NCBI GenBank assembly: GCA_016219105.1
Contig: JACRCI010000102.1
Span: 1 to 36,597, forward strand
DNA from: Deltaproteobacteria bacterium
Lineage (GTDB): Bacteria > Desulfobacterota > GWC2-55-46 > DRQE01
Length of the DNA: 36,597 nt
Direction of reading: 5' to 3'
Shown here: positions 1-8,153 of the stretch, piece after piece
Numbering within the stretch: the first letter of the stretch is position 1
Layout of the letters: every line of letters begins with the position of its first letter
The notes under the pieces: model-generated
Seen by the model: only the letters and a program-made list of their open reading frames with translations
What the model was told of the DNA's origin: nothing
Database searches by the model: none
Program-made: the position numbers and the translations under genes

Positions 1-47
1 AACCGCTTCAGTTCCTTCCGGCTCATCCTCAAAATGTCCTCCGCCAT
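1..47 (-). CDS. Transposase, N-terminal fragment (cut by window edge)
   Basis: The frame opens with ATG at 47 and runs off the edge after 15 complete codons (MAEDILRMSRKELKR). A strong ribosome site, AAGGAGGG, lies four bases upstream and fixes the start. From memory, an opening of the form M-x-LRMSRKELKRL leads into the helix-turn-helix domain of ISNCY-type DDE transposases. Only the first residues are visible, so no catalytic residue can be checked. The short distance to the repeat units fits a transposase promoter within the element's end. Confidence 0.55.
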   Translation of the reverse strand, partial: MAEDILRMSRKELKR

Positions 48-62
48 AACGCCCTCCTTCAA

Positions 63-134
63 AACAGGGCATTATAGCAACTCCAAAACAGGACATTTCT
101 ACTTTGGCAGAATAGGACATTATTACTTTGGCGT
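63..134. repeat. Three 24-bp tandem units at the insertion sequence end
   Basis: Units start at 63, 87 and 111. Units 2 and 3 share the pattern AAYAGGACATTWYTACTTTGG; unit 1 (AACAGGGCATTATAGCAAC) is more divergent. Regular 24-bp spacing in an element's end suggests repeated transposase binding sites. The spacing is seen directly; the binding role is inferred. Confidence 0.65.
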
Positions 135-201
135 TACACAAATATATGGCCGGAGATGAACGGAAACCGTTGAAAAACAGGAAATGGGACGGGATTGGCA
201 A

Positions 202-1035
202 TTACCTTTCGAGGAAAAACGGCCCCTCTACCGACCTCATCACGCCTTCGGTCGTGCTTCCGAGCACCATCTGCGCGATCCGGGAGTGGTGGGTAGCGCC
301 CATGAACAGGATGTCGTGGCCGTTTTTCCCGTAGTAATCCGCTATGCCCTCCGAAGGCTGGCCTGGGACGCGGACAAAATCGGCATTGACGCCGCATAGC
401 CTCAGGTAGTCCCGCGCCTCTTTCAGGACGCCTTCGTCGTCCGCGGCCTTTGCCGCGGCGAGAACGGTCAGGGGAAAGGCGAAGGTCTTTGAAAATTCCG
501 CGGCCGCGCGCATGGCCTTTGCCGCGTTGGGGCTTCCGTCGTAGGCAAGGAGCGGCTTTACGGGCGGTTTGAACTCGCCGGGCGAGACAAAAACCGGCCC
601 CGGGGATTTCCGTATCACGCCCTCCGTGGCCGAGCCGAAAAGGCCGTGCTCGAATCTGACGTTGATGCCCCTGCGGCCTATGATAACGAGGTCAAAGGTC
701 CGGGCCCTGGAGCATATCTCATTCGACACTATCCCCGAGGCCATGACAACGGAGCTTTCAACGCCGGCCTTTTCGCAATCCTCTTTAAACGTCTCGAGGA
801 TATCCCGGCCCGTGGCCTCGAGGGCCTCCCGCATCTTCGTTGAAAAATTAAGGAACGGCTCGAAACCGAGAGAGCCGGAAAGGTCGTGAAGGAACGGCCC
901 CTCCATGGCCACGACGTCCACGACGTGCAGGCCCGTAAGCTCCGCCCGGAAACCCCGGCCGAGCCACAGGGCGTAGGCTGTCACCGCCTTTGCATGAGAG
1001 GATGCGTCGAGCGCAACGAGTATTTTTTTAATCAA
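202..1035 (-). CDS. Universal stress protein, tandem UspA domains
   Basis: 277 residues, two UspA folds in tandem, opening with the family's KILVALDASSHA strand. Domain 1 (about 1-150) keeps the nucleotide-binding pattern GRRG followed by GSATE. In domain 2 (about 155-277) the motif reads GATHH before GSTTE, so the second glycine is lost and binding may be weakened there. UspA proteins are cytoplasmic, often ATP-binding, stress proteins without a single known reaction. The start is TTG at 1035, which places the first strand correctly; the upstream GGGGGCGG is a weak ribosome site. It is the last gene of the block with clp, dnaJ and dnaK, about 145 bp after clp with a palindromic element between. 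Confidence 0.9.
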   Translation of the reverse strand: MIKKILVALDASSHAKAVTAYALWLGRGFRAELTGLHVVDVVAMEGPFLHDLSGSLGFEPFLNFSTKMREALEATGRDILETFKEDCEKAGVESSVVMASGIVSNEICSRARTFDLVIIGRRGINVRFEHGLFGSATEGVIRKSPGPVFVSPGEFKPPVKPLLAYDGSPNAAKAMRAAAEFSKTFAFPLTVLAAAKAADDEGVLKEARDYLRLCGVNADFVRVPGQPSEGIADYYGKNGHDILFMGATHHSRIAQMVLGSTTEGVMRSVEGPFFLER

Positions 1036-1062
1036 ACCGCCCCCAGAAAACTATAAGGGTTT

Positions 1063-1121
1063 TGTCATCCTGAATTTATTTCAGGATCTAAAAAAGATGC
1101 TGAACCGAGTTCAGCATGACA
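1063..1121. repeat. 59-bp palindromic intergenic element with TGTCAT...ATGACA ends
   Basis: The ends are TGTCAT and ATGACA, and each half has its own inverted repeat: CCTGAA...TTCAGG on the left and GCTGAAC...GTTCAGC on the right. This shape is typical of short non-autonomous palindromic repeats scattered between genes in many bacteria. It lies between clp and the universal stress gene and, if transcribed, would form two hairpins that could process or attenuate the message. No second copy was seen in the window. Confidence 0.6.
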
Positions 1122-1181
1122 GCTTCGGGTTTTACGCCTTTTTCATCGGGCCGCCCGGAAACTAAAGATCCGCTCAGCCCG

Positions 1182-3458
1182 CTAAACGGACGTGCCGGCC
1201 GCGAGCCCGGCCTCTACCGAGATGCCTTCGCCGCAGACGTCCACCCTGAAAAAATCCCCCTCTTTCCACTTGAGCGTGATGGGTATCTTCACCCTGTCGT
1301 CCACGACCCTTTTCAGGAACCTGGCGCCGTATTTTGGGCTGTAGCCGGTGTCAACAAGCACCTCAACGGCCTCTTCCGTGATGGAAAGGTGCTTGCCATA
1401 CTTGAGCATGTCTTCTTTCAGCCTGTCTATATACATGCCGGTTACGGCCCTCACCTCGGTCCTCGTAAGCGGCGAGAAGACTATGATGTCGTCTACGCGG
1501 TTTAAAAACTCGGGGGAGAAGGTCTGCTCGACGTCTTTCATGATGTTCTTTTTAAGGTCGTCGGTCTTCTGCCCCTCGGGCAGGAATCCGAGCGGTTTCG
1601 TGAACTTCTTGAACTCGTCGGAGCCGAGGTTGCTCGTCATGATGATTACCGTGTCGCTGAAATACACCCTTTTGCCCCTGCCGTCGGTAAGCCAGCCCTC
1701 GTCAAAGACCTGCAGGAAAAGATTGAGAACGTACGGGTGCGCCTTTTCGACCTCGTCAAGCAGCACGACCGAGTAGGGGTTGTCCCTTATCTGGTTGGTG
1801 AGGATGCCCCCCCTTTCCGAGCCGACTATGCCCCTGGGCATGCCTATGAGCTTGTCCACGGCCACGGCGGAGTCCTTGTATTCGCTCATGTCTATCCTTA
1901 CCATCTTTTTCTCGTCCCCGAACAGGAACTCCGCCAGGGCCTTCGCCAGTTCGGTCTTTCCCACGCCCGTGGGGCCGAGGAAAAGCAATACCCCGTCCGG
2001 CCTCGAATAATTCTCCTTCAAGGGGCCCTTGTTCAGCCTCAATCTCTTCGCCAGGGCGTCTATGGCCTCCTTCTGCCCCACCACCCTGCCGGAGATTACA
2101 CCCTCCATATCCCTGAACCTCTCGGTCGTATCCCTGAATATCATGTCGCCGGGTATCTTTGTCTCCTGGGAGATGACCTCTATGACGTCCCTGCCGACGA
2201 CCTCGCCGCCCGGCTTGTGTATCTCGACCTTTACGCACGCGGTATCGAGCCAGCCGATGACCTTGTCCGGGAGCTTCAGGCTCCTCACGTACCTCTGGCT
2301 CATATCGAGCGCGGTGTCTATCGCGTCGTCCGAGAGCCTCACGGAATAGTTCCTCTCGAGTCTCATCCTCAGCCCGTAGAGGATCTTGCGCGTGTCGCCG
2401 AGCGAGGGCTCCTCTATCTGCACGACGCGGAACCTGCGCGCGAGCGCCTCGTCCTCGCCTATGAACGACTTGTACTCGGCGAGCGTGGTCGCGCCTATTA
2501 TCTGCACCTCGCCCCTGGAGAGGGTGGATTTGAAGATATTGGCCGCGTCCGACGGCACGCCCATGGCGCTTCCCGCGCCTATCAGCGTGTGCGCCTCGTC
2601 CACGAAGAAGATTATGTTTTTCTTCTCCTTTATCTCCTTTATTATCTTCTCTATCCTGTCCTCGAACATGCCCCTGAATATCGTGCCGGCCACGACCGAG
2701 TTCATCTGAAGGTTCACCACCTGCTTGCCCCTGAGCCTCGGCGGCACGAGGTTGGGCTCGAGTTCGAGCCTTCTGGCGAGCCCCTCGGCCACCGCGGTCT
2801 TGCCCACCCCCGGCTCGCCCGTGAGCATAACGGAGTTAGACCTCTCCACGTGGCAGAGTATCTCCATCACCTGCTCTATCTCCCTGTCCCTGCCGATAAT
2901 CGGCGGGAGCTTGTCGAACCGGGCGAGCTTGTTGAGGTTCACGGCGAAGTGTTTCAAGTTCGGCGGGAGTTCGTACTTTTTCTTGTACTCCTCCTCCTGC
3001 TCCTCCTTGGTCCTTATCCGGACGGTAATCCTGCGCATAACGTGGTCCGGGTCAAGCCCGAAACTGCGGAATATCTTGGCCGGGAGGCTGTGGTTTTCCT
3101 GGAATATGGCCATGAGTAGGTCGTGGGAGTCCACCTCGTCCCTGCCCCATCTATGGGCCTCGTCGCGGGCGAGTCTGAAGATGTTCTTGGTGGCCGGCGG
3201 GACCTTGAGCCCCAGGCCTATGTACTGGCGGGATACGTTCAGGTGTTCGTTCAGGAAATTGAGGACATGGTTGGTGTCGAGGTTCAGGTCCTCCATCACG
3301 TCGTGGAAGAACTTGCCCTCGACCCTGGCGAACGCGATGAATATGTGCTCGACGCCGAGGTAGTAGTGCTGGCGGCGCTTGCTCTCCTCTACGGCGCCGT
3401 CGAGGATCTGCTGCGCCCTCGCGGTAAGATGCTCTCTCAGTTCGTCCAGTTCGGTCAT
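1182..3458 (-). CDS. ClpA/ClpC-type AAA+ unfoldase ATPase
   Basis: 758 residues. A Clp N-domain (about 1-145) is followed by a charged linker and two AAA+ modules. Walker A of module 1 is GEPGVGKT at 214-221 with FFVDEAH at 284-290; Walker A of module 2 is GPTGVGKT at 495-502 with VVLLDEVEKAH beyond. A ClpB-type D2-small domain ends the protein. The long coiled-coil middle domain of ClpB is absent, so this is not the disaggregase. After SNLGS, a PLGF segment sits where ClpA/ClpC carry the IGL/VGF loop that docks on ClpP. Unfolding of substrates for ClpP is therefore likely, although no clpP lies in the window. It is 77 bp downstream of the dnaJ-like gene and probably co-transcribed. Confidence 0.93.
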   Translation of the reverse strand: MTELDELREHLTARAQQILDGAVEESKRRQHYYLGVEHIFIAFARVEGKFFHDVMEDLNLDTNHVLNFLNEHLNVSRQYIGLGLKVPPATKNIFRLARDEAHRWGRDEVDSHDLLMAIFQENHSLPAKIFRSFGLDPDHVMRRITVRIRTKEEQEEEYKKKYELPPNLKHFAVNLNKLARFDKLPPIIGRDREIEQVMEILCHVERSNSVMLTGEPGVGKTAVAEGLARRLELEPNLVPPRLRGKQVVNLQMNSVVAGTIFRGMFEDRIEKIIKEIKEKKNIIFFVDEAHTLIGAGSAMGVPSDAANIFKSTLSRGEVQIIGATTLAEYKSFIGEDEALARRFRVVQIEEPSLGDTRKILYGLRMRLERNYSVRLSDDAIDTALDMSQRYVRSLKLPDKVIGWLDTACVKVEIHKPGGEVVGRDVIEVISQETKIPGDMIFRDTTERFRDMEGVISGRVVGQKEAIDALAKRLRLNKGPLKENYSRPDGVLLFLGPTGVGKTELAKALAEFLFGDEKKMVRIDMSEYKDSAVAVDKLIGMPRGIVGSERGGILTNQIRDNPYSVVLLDEVEKAHPYVLNLFLQVFDEGWLTDGRGKRVYFSDTVIIMTSNLGSDEFKKFTKPLGFLPEGQKTDDLKKNIMKDVEQTFSPEFLNRVDDIIVFSPLTRTEVRAVTGMYIDRLKEDMLKYGKHLSITEEAVEVLVDTGYSPKYGARFLKRVVDDRVKIPITLKWKEGDFFRVDVCGEGISVEAGLAAGTSV

Positions 3459-3535
3459 ACGGAGACCCCGGCCTTGCTGTTATCGTTACAGTCTACCCGT
3501 AAGGCCCAATAAACCCCGGCCGCGCTTTACACATT

Positions 3536-4426
3536 CTACCATAAATCTTTTCTCGGTTCATAGGGATTTATTTTCTGCAGCTCTTCGAGCAATTCCCTGG
3601 TCTTTCCGTCAACCTTTTCCGGCATTGCTATCTTTATCACGACGTACTGGTCTCCGGCGCCCTCCACCGGGGAACTCACACCCCTGCCCTTGATCCTCAA
3701 TTTCTGCCCGCTCGTAACGCCCGGCGGTATTTTAATCTTCGTAAAACCGCCCATCGTCGGGACCTCCACGGTCGCGCCGAAAACCGCCTCCTGCACCGTA
3801 ACCGGACAATCGAGGTATATGTCGTTGTCAACCCTTTTGAAATAGGGGTGGGGTTTTACCCGCGCGATTATGTAGAGGTCTCCGGGAGGCCCGCCTTCCT
3901 CGCCGCGGGAGCCTTTTCCGGCTACCCTCACGCGAGCGCCGTCTTTAAGCCCCGGGGGGATCCTCACCTTTATCTTCTCGGTGCCGTCCCTCCTCATGGT
4001 GAGTTCGACCTCCGTGCCCTTCACGGCATGGAGGAAATCAACCCCAAGCTGATACTCGACGTCGCCGCCTTTTTTAGGTATGCGCCGCCTGCCCTTTCCG
4101 AAAAACTCGCCGAAGAGGTCTTCCATGCCGCCGATATTGAACTCGAAATCGGAGAAATTGAAGCCTCCGGCTTCCGGTGACGGCCCACCCGGGGGGCCCT
4201 CAAAGATGACCCTTTGGCCGGTATCATATTCTCGGCGTTTTTGTGGATTACTTAAGACCGCGTAGGCCTCGTTCATGTCTTTGAACCTTGACTCCGCGGC
4301 CTTGTCGTCGGGGTGCAGATCAGGATGGTATTTCTTGGCGAGATTTCGGTATGCCTTTTTTATCACTTCGTCCGAGGCATCCCTGGGGACTCCCAGCGTA
4401 GCGTAATAGTCTTTCTCTTTAGCCAT
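3536..4426 (-). CDS. DnaJ/CbpA-type co-chaperone without zinc finger
   Basis: 296 residues. An N-terminal J-domain (about 5-70) has the HPD triad at residues 34-36, which stimulates DnaK's ATPase. A short Gly/Phe-rich segment follows, then two beta-rich substrate-binding domains with typical segments such as RIPPGLKDGARVRVAGKG. The four CXXCXGXG zinc-finger repeats of classical DnaJ are missing, which makes this a type II (CbpA-like) J-protein. It starts 23 bp after the dnaK stop, so the two are very likely one transcript. The role is delivery of unfolded clients to DnaK in the cytoplasm. Confidence 0.93.
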   Translation of the reverse strand: MAKEKDYYATLGVPRDASDEVIKKAYRNLAKKYHPDLHPDDKAAESRFKDMNEAYAVLSNPQKRREYDTGQRVIFEGPPGGPSPEAGGFNFSDFEFNIGGMEDLFGEFFGKGRRRIPKKGGDVEYQLGVDFLHAVKGTEVELTMRRDGTEKIKVRIPPGLKDGARVRVAGKGSRGEEGGPPGDLYIIARVKPHPYFKRVDNDIYLDCPVTVQEAVFGATVEVPTMGGFTKIKIPPGVTSGQKLRIKGRGVSSPVEGAGDQYVVIKIAMPEKVDGKTRELLEELQKINPYEPRKDLW

Positions 4427-4449
4427 GCCCAGTTACGGAAGAGAGGAAA

Positions 4450-6375
4450 TTAATCGGATGCGCCGGACCTTTTTCCCTCGTCAACAACCTCCGCGTCAAC
4501 CACCTCGGCCTCCCCGGCGCCTTTTTCGCCGGAAGGTCCTTCTCCCTTTTCTCCCTTTGCCTCAGAGGAGGCCGCGTGTTTGTAGAGCACCTCGGCCATC
4601 CTGTGCGCCGAGTGGGTTACCCTGTCGGAGGCGCCCTTCATATCATCCACGCTCGTTGACTCAAGCGCCTTCTTGGCATCCGTAAGCGCCGCCTCCGTAT
4701 CCTTCGCGTCGGACTCGGAGAGCTTTGAACGGTTCTCGCCGAGCGTCTTTTCGGTATTGTAGATGAGGGAGTCAAGCCTGTTCCTCTCCTCTATAAGTTC
4801 CTTGCTCAGTCTGTCTTCCTCGGCGTGCTTCGCCGCCTCCCCGACCATGTTGCCGACCTCGTTTTTACTGAGTCCGCTCGATGCGGTGATGGTTATGTTC
4901 TGCTGCTTATTGGTGGCGAGGTCCTTGGCGGTGACGTTCAGTATCCCGTTTGCGTCTATGTCGAAGGTGACCTCCACCTGCGGGACGCCCCGCGGGGCCG
5001 AGGGCAGGCCCATGAGATGGAACCTGCCGAGGGTGCGGTTGTCCCTGGCCATGGGCCTTTCGCCCTGAAGCACGTGTATCTCCACCTGCGTCTGGTTGTC
5101 CGCGGCCGTCGTGAAGGTCTCTTTTTTCTTGGTCGGTATGGTGGTATTGCGCGTTATGAGCGTGGTCATCACCCCTCCGAGGGTCTCTACCCCCAGAGAC
5201 AGCGGGGTAACGTCGAGTAGAACGACATCGCTCACCTCTCCGGCTAAAACCCCGGCCTGGATTGCCGCGCCGATGGCAACCACCTCGTCCGGGTTTACCC
5301 CCTTGTGGGGCTCTTTTCCGAAAAACTCGGTCACGAGCCTCTGTATGGCAGGCATCCTCGTCATGCCTCCCACGAGCACGACCTCGTCTATGTCAGAGGG
5401 ACTTAAGCCCGCGTCCCTCAATGCCTGCTCGCATGGCCTGCGGCTCTTTTCAACGAGCGCCCCGGTAATCTGCTCAAGCTTTGCCCTCGAAAGCCTCATT
5501 ATGAGGTGCTTTGGGCCGGCCGAATCCGCGGTTATGAACGGAAGGTTTATCTCGGTTTCCATGACGCTCGACAGCTCTATCTTGGCCTTTTCCGCGGCCT
5601 CCCTGAGCCTCTGGAGCGCCATCCTGTCCTTCGACAGGTTTATGCCCTGGTCTTTCGTGAACTCCTCGATAATCCAGTCTATTATGGCCTGGTCGAAGTT
5701 GTCGCCGCCGAGGTGAGTATCCCCGTTTGTGGCCTTTACCTCGAAGACCCCTTCGCCGACCTCGAGTATGGATATGTCGAAAGTCCCTCCGCCGAAATCA
5801 TAGACGACTATCACTTCCTCTTTTTTCCTGTCAAGCCCGTAGGCGAGGCTTGAGGCCGTCGGTTCGTTGATTATCCTCTTAACCTCGAGGCCCGCGATCC
5901 TGCCCGCGTCCTTCGTTGCCTGTCTCTGACTGTCGTTAAAATACGCCGGGACGGTTATGACGGCCTCTTTCACGGTCTCGCCGAGGTAGGCCTCGGCCGC
6001 CCTTTTAAGTTTCTGCAATACCATGGCCGATATCTCGGGCGGCAGGAAGGTTTTTCCCATGTTGCTGGACTTGACGACCGCCCTGCCCTGACCGTCCCTC
6101 TCGACCTGGTACGGCACCATTTTCATCTCCTCGGTGACCTCGTCGTAGTTGCGGCCCATGAACCGCTTTATCGAAAAAACGGTATTCTCCGGGTTGGTGA
6201 CGGACTGCCTCTTGGCCACCTGCCCCACGAGTATCTCTTTGTCCTTGGTAAACGCCACGACCGAGGGGGTAAGCCGGCTGCCCTCCTCGTTGACTATCAC
6301 CTTGGGCTCACCGCCCTCCATGACCGCCACGACCGAGTTGGTCGTGCCGAGATCTATGCCTATTATCTTTCCCAT
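4450..6375 (-). CDS. dnaK: Hsp70 chaperone DnaK
   Basis: 641 residues, full length for DnaK. The nucleotide-binding domain (about 1-380) starts [18 protein letters not shown] and includes [17 protein letters not shown] and the [14 protein letters not shown] segment. The substrate-binding domain follows ([14 protein letters not shown]), then a helical lid and an acidic tail. It is an ATP-driven folding chaperone working with the adjacent J-protein; GrpE would be the exchange factor but no grpE or hrcA is nearby. The ATG at 6375 has AAAAGG upstream, about seven bases away. A sigma70-like promoter lies at 6446-6475. No CIRCE operator was seen. Confidence 0.98.
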   Translation of the reverse strand: MGKIIGIDLGTTNSVVAVMEGGEPKVIVNEEGSRLTPSVVAFTKDKEILVGQVAKRQSVTNPENTVFSIKRFMGRNYDEVTEEMKMVPYQVERDGQGRAVVKSSNMGKTFLPPEISAMVLQKLKRAAEAYLGETVKEAVITVPAYFNDSQRQATKDAGRIAGLEVKRIINEPTASSLAYGLDRKKEEVIVVYDFGGGTFDISILEVGEGVFEVKATNGDTHLGGDNFDQAIIDWIIEEFTKDQGINLSKDRMALQRLREAAEKAKIELSSVMETEINLPFITADSAGPKHLIMRLSRAKLEQITGALVEKSRRPCEQALRDAGLSPSDIDEVVLVGGMTRMPAIQRLVTEFFGKEPHKGVNPDEVVAIGAAIQAGVLAGEVSDVVLLDVTPLSLGVETLGGVMTTLITRNTTIPTKKKETFTTAADNQTQVEIHVLQGERPMARDNRTLGRFHLMGLPSAPRGVPQVEVTFDIDANGILNVTAKDLATNKQQNITITASSGLSKNEVGNMVGEAAKHAEEDRLSKELIEERNRLDSLIYNTEKTLGENRSKLSESDAKDTEAALTDAKKALESTSVDDMKGASDRVTHSAHRMAEVLYKHAASSEAKGEKGEGPSGEKGAGEAEVVDAEVVDEGKRSGASD

Positions 6376-6445
6376 CTTTATACCTTTTTATGCCTTTCTT
6401 TTGTTGTCGCGGCGCGGAAAATGCCCGGGCAACAGGCCAGTTGCT

Positions 6446-6475
6446 ACTATAAACCGGTTCAATCCGCTTTGTCAA
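6446..6475 (-). promoter_or_regulatory. Sigma70-like promoter of the dnaK block
   Basis: On the minus strand TTGACA (6470-6475) and TATAGT (6446-6451) are separated by 18 bp, leaving a leader of about 65 nt before dnaK. The -35 is perfect and the -10 has one mismatch. No clear heat-shock sigma32 pattern was seen. Confidence 0.65.
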
Positions 6476-6491
6476 ACCTTATAAGATACAA

Positions 6492-6531
6492 CCCCTTAGA
6501 GGGGATTTACGCCCTCAGGCGAGGCCTGAGG
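6492..6531 (-). terminator. Two adjacent hairpins upstream of the dnaK promoter
   Basis: CCTCAGGC-GAG-GCCTGAGG at 6513-6531 is a perfect 8-bp stem. CCCCT-TAG-AGGGG at 6492-6504 is a 5-bp stem followed on the minus strand by TTGTATCTT. They lie after the 28-codon frame and before the dnaK promoter, so they may terminate the upstream unit; the U tract is imperfect. An operator role for the second palindrome is the alternative. Confidence 0.4.
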
Positions 6532-6612
6532 CACAGATATAATATAGGTATGGATTTCCAGGGTGTCAAGGTATGGCCGGGAACGGGAGCTATTTCATGG
6601 CATCCAGCGGGA

Positions 6613-6699
6613 TTAGAATACCAATACCGCGACAATTATGGATGCCGCTACAAAATCTAAACAGAGTTCTATCATGTCTGCCATCCTGTTTAACTTCAT
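6613..6699 (-). CDS. Putative 28-residue single-helix membrane peptide
   Basis: An ATG at 6699 opens a 28-codon frame ending in TAA at 6613, behind an excellent ribosome site (GAGGAGGTGG, eight bases upstream). The product begins MKLNRMADMIELCLDF and ends in a hydrophobic run (VAASIIVAVLVF) with one Cys, which would make one membrane helix or a hydrophobic tail. I do not recognise it. It lies between the radical SAM gene (stop at 6876) and dnaK, with a TATAAT about 65 bp upstream. Possible roles are a small membrane-complex subunit, a leader peptide, or a substrate of the neighbouring radical SAM enzyme; none is shown by sequence. Confidence 0.45.
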   Translation of the reverse strand: MKLNRMADMIELCLDFVAASIIVAVLVF

Positions 6700-6735
6700 A
6701 TACGCCACCTCCTCATGGTTAGTGAATGTGTAATT

Positions 6736-6787
6736 CCCCTAATCCTCTCTGTATCTGATTACCATTATACGGATTTGAGATTAAGGG
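6736..6787 (-). promoter_or_regulatory. TATAAT box inside an inverted repeat, upstream of the small peptide gene
   Basis: A minus-strand TATAAT lies at 6764-6769 with no convincing -35 at 16-18 bp. It is bracketed by CCCCTAATC (6736-6744) and GATTAAGGGG (6778-6787), which pair with one bulge. An activator-dependent promoter or an RNA fold is possible. Confidence 0.35.
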
Positions 6788-6824
6788 GAGATTAGAAGGA
6801 GGCGGTTTTTATTTCTTTGATATC

Positions 6825-6845
6825 CCCCGCAGATTGGCTGCGGGG
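6825..6845 (-). terminator. GC-rich hairpin behind the radical SAM gene
   Basis: CCCCGCAG and CTGCGGGG pair as an 8-bp stem with a 5-nt loop, about 30 bp after the stop at 6876. No U tract follows on the minus strand, so it may protect the 3' end rather than act as an intrinsic terminator. Confidence 0.45.
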
Positions 6846-6875
6846 CAGGTTCATTGCTGCCGACAGTACATACCC

Positions 6876-8123
6876 CTATCTTCCCGTCCGCTTTTTAAGC
6901 TCAGACATTATCTCGGGGGTGACCCTGTCCAAACCCTTTTCCCTGACATACCTTTCGACGCCCTTTTTGACCATCCCGCGTAAAAATCCCGGGACCTTTG
7001 ATAGCCTCTCTTCGGCCTCTTCAGTCCAGACGACCTCAGTCGTGGTGACGGCACGAAGAGGCGAAGAGGGCTTGCCTTTCGGCTCATATTCGCACCAGGG
7101 GTCCTCCCCCATGATGTTGGATGTCCGGGCGAGCGCCTTTGCCCTGCAGCCGCCGCAGATATCGCTGTATTCGCACGCGCTGCACCGGCCGGCGTATCTT
7201 TTATCCCTCAGGATCTTAAAGACCTCCGCATCCTCCCATATCTCTTTAAGGCCGGCCTCCCTCAGATTGCCGGCCACGGTGGGTATATACGGGCACGGCG
7301 TCACATATCCCTCCGGGGTTATCCTGAGATATCCCGTGCCCGCGATACACCCGCTGGTGGCGCTGAGGAGCGGACTTTGGGGGTCTTTCTGGCGGACTAT
7401 CCTCAAAAAATGCGGGGCGCATCTGGCCCTTACCATAATCCTTTTTTCATAGACGTTGGTTATATCCATAAGACGGGTAAGTATCGTCTCATACTCACCG
7501 GGCGTTATGTCCACCATATCCTGCCCCCTGCCGGTGCATACGAGGAAAAATATATTCACCGCCCTTGCCCCCTTTTTAAGGGAATATTCTATGACAGGCT
7601 CGATCTCGGAGATATTATCCCTCATAACGGTGAGCTGGATATTGAAGTCCACGCCGTATTCCCGCAAGACATCTATGCCGGAGTCCACCTTTTTCCATGA
7701 ACCCGCAATCCCCCTGAACCGGTCGTGGTATGAAGGGGTCGAGGAATCAAGGCTTACCCCTACGCCCTTTACGCCGCTCGCCGCCGCCGCCATCCTGGCG
7801 ACGGTCTTTTTATCGAGCATCGTCCCGTTAGTCCCCAAAACAACCGTTATTCCCCTGGAGGCCGCATAGGCGCTCAGGGTAAGACAATCGTCCCTCATAA
7901 GCGGCTCTCCGCCCGTCAATATAAGCATGGACTGCGGGTTGAGGGCGGCTATCCCGTCTATGACCGCCTTTGCCCCTTCGGTGGACAGTTCCGCATTGCC
8001 GGCCAGTTCAGAGGCGTCGAGGTAGCAATGAGCGCACTTCAGATTGCATCTTTTTGTAATGTTCCAGGAAATAAGGAACGGGGGGGGGATTTTCACATCC
8101 TCCCTTGAGTTTTTCGAGGGCAT
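6876..8123 (-). CDS. Radical SAM/SPASM protein, AhbC/NirJ-like, with C-terminal PCP_red domain
   Basis: 415 residues. The radical SAM cluster motif is CNLKCAHC (Cys 26, 30, 33), followed by LTGGEPL. A SPASM-type region carries extra cysteines: CIAGTGYLRITPEGYVTPCP, then CSACEYSDICGGCRA and a final DPWC. This arrangement matches AhbC/NirJ enzymes that remove propionate chains in heme or heme d1 synthesis. The last 60 residues (VVWTEEAEERLSKVPGFLR...) match the PCP_red domain known from the light-independent protochlorophyllide reductase subunit. It starts 30 bp after the universal stress gene and looks like the last gene of the respiratory operon, suggesting a role in tetrapyrrole supply or modification for these cytochromes. 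The exact substrate is unknown. Confidence 0.85.
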   Translation of the reverse strand: MPSKNSREDVKIPPPFLISWNITKRCNLKCAHCYLDASELAGNAELSTEGAKAVIDGIAALNPQSMLILTGGEPLMRDDCLTLSAYAASRGITVVLGTNGTMLDKKTVARMAAAASGVKGVGVSLDSSTPSYHDRFRGIAGSWKKVDSGIDVLREYGVDFNIQLTVMRDNISEIEPVIEYSLKKGARAVNIFFLVCTGRGQDMVDITPGEYETILTRLMDITNVYEKRIMVRARCAPHFLRIVRQKDPQSPLLSATSGCIAGTGYLRITPEGYVTPCPYIPTVAGNLREAGLKEIWEDAEVFKILRDKRYAGRCSACEYSDICGGCRAKALARTSNIMGEDPWCEYEPKGKPSSPLRAVTTTEVVWTEEAEERLSKVPGFLRGMVKKGVERYVREKGLDRVTPEIMSELKKRTGR

Positions 8124-8153
8124 GGGAAGGCTCCGTACCGAAGCGGGGTCTCG

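Larger units (their letters stand above)
1..138 (-). mobile_element. Truncated end of an insertion sequence
   Basis: The left edge holds the end of an insertion sequence running out of the window: three 24-bp repeat units followed inward by a ribosome site and a transposase start. The outer boundary is placed near 138, where the minus strand begins TGTAACGCC; this is an estimate, since the other end and any target duplication lie outside. It sits about 60 bp beyond the stop of the universal stress gene, so it appears to have inserted in the 3' flank without breaking that gene. Family assignment (ISNCY-like) is an inference from the start of the transposase. Confidence 0.6.
6376..6875. other. 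500-bp intergenic stretch between dnaK and the radical SAM gene
   Basis: From dnaK outward this stretch holds a promoter (6446-6475), two small hairpins (6492-6531), a 28-codon reading frame with a strong ribosome site (6613-6699), an inverted repeat around a TATAAT (6736-6787) and a GC-rich hairpin behind the radical SAM gene (6825-6845). Plus-strand frames here lack ribosome sites and family resemblance. Confidence 0.6.

Noticed and set aside
1737-3119. Long plus-strand open frame opposite the Clp gene (460 codons)
   Set aside because: It mirrors the codon bias of the strongly supported Clp gene, is full of His/Arg/Gly/Leu runs and resembles no family.
1182-3458. ClpB disaggregase
   Set aside because: No middle coiled-coil domain lies between the AAA+ modules, and a ClpP-docking LGF tripeptide is present.
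6376-6480. CIRCE operator in front of dnaK
   Set aside because: No TTAGCACTC / GAGTGCTAA pair is present; the short palindromes there do not match it.
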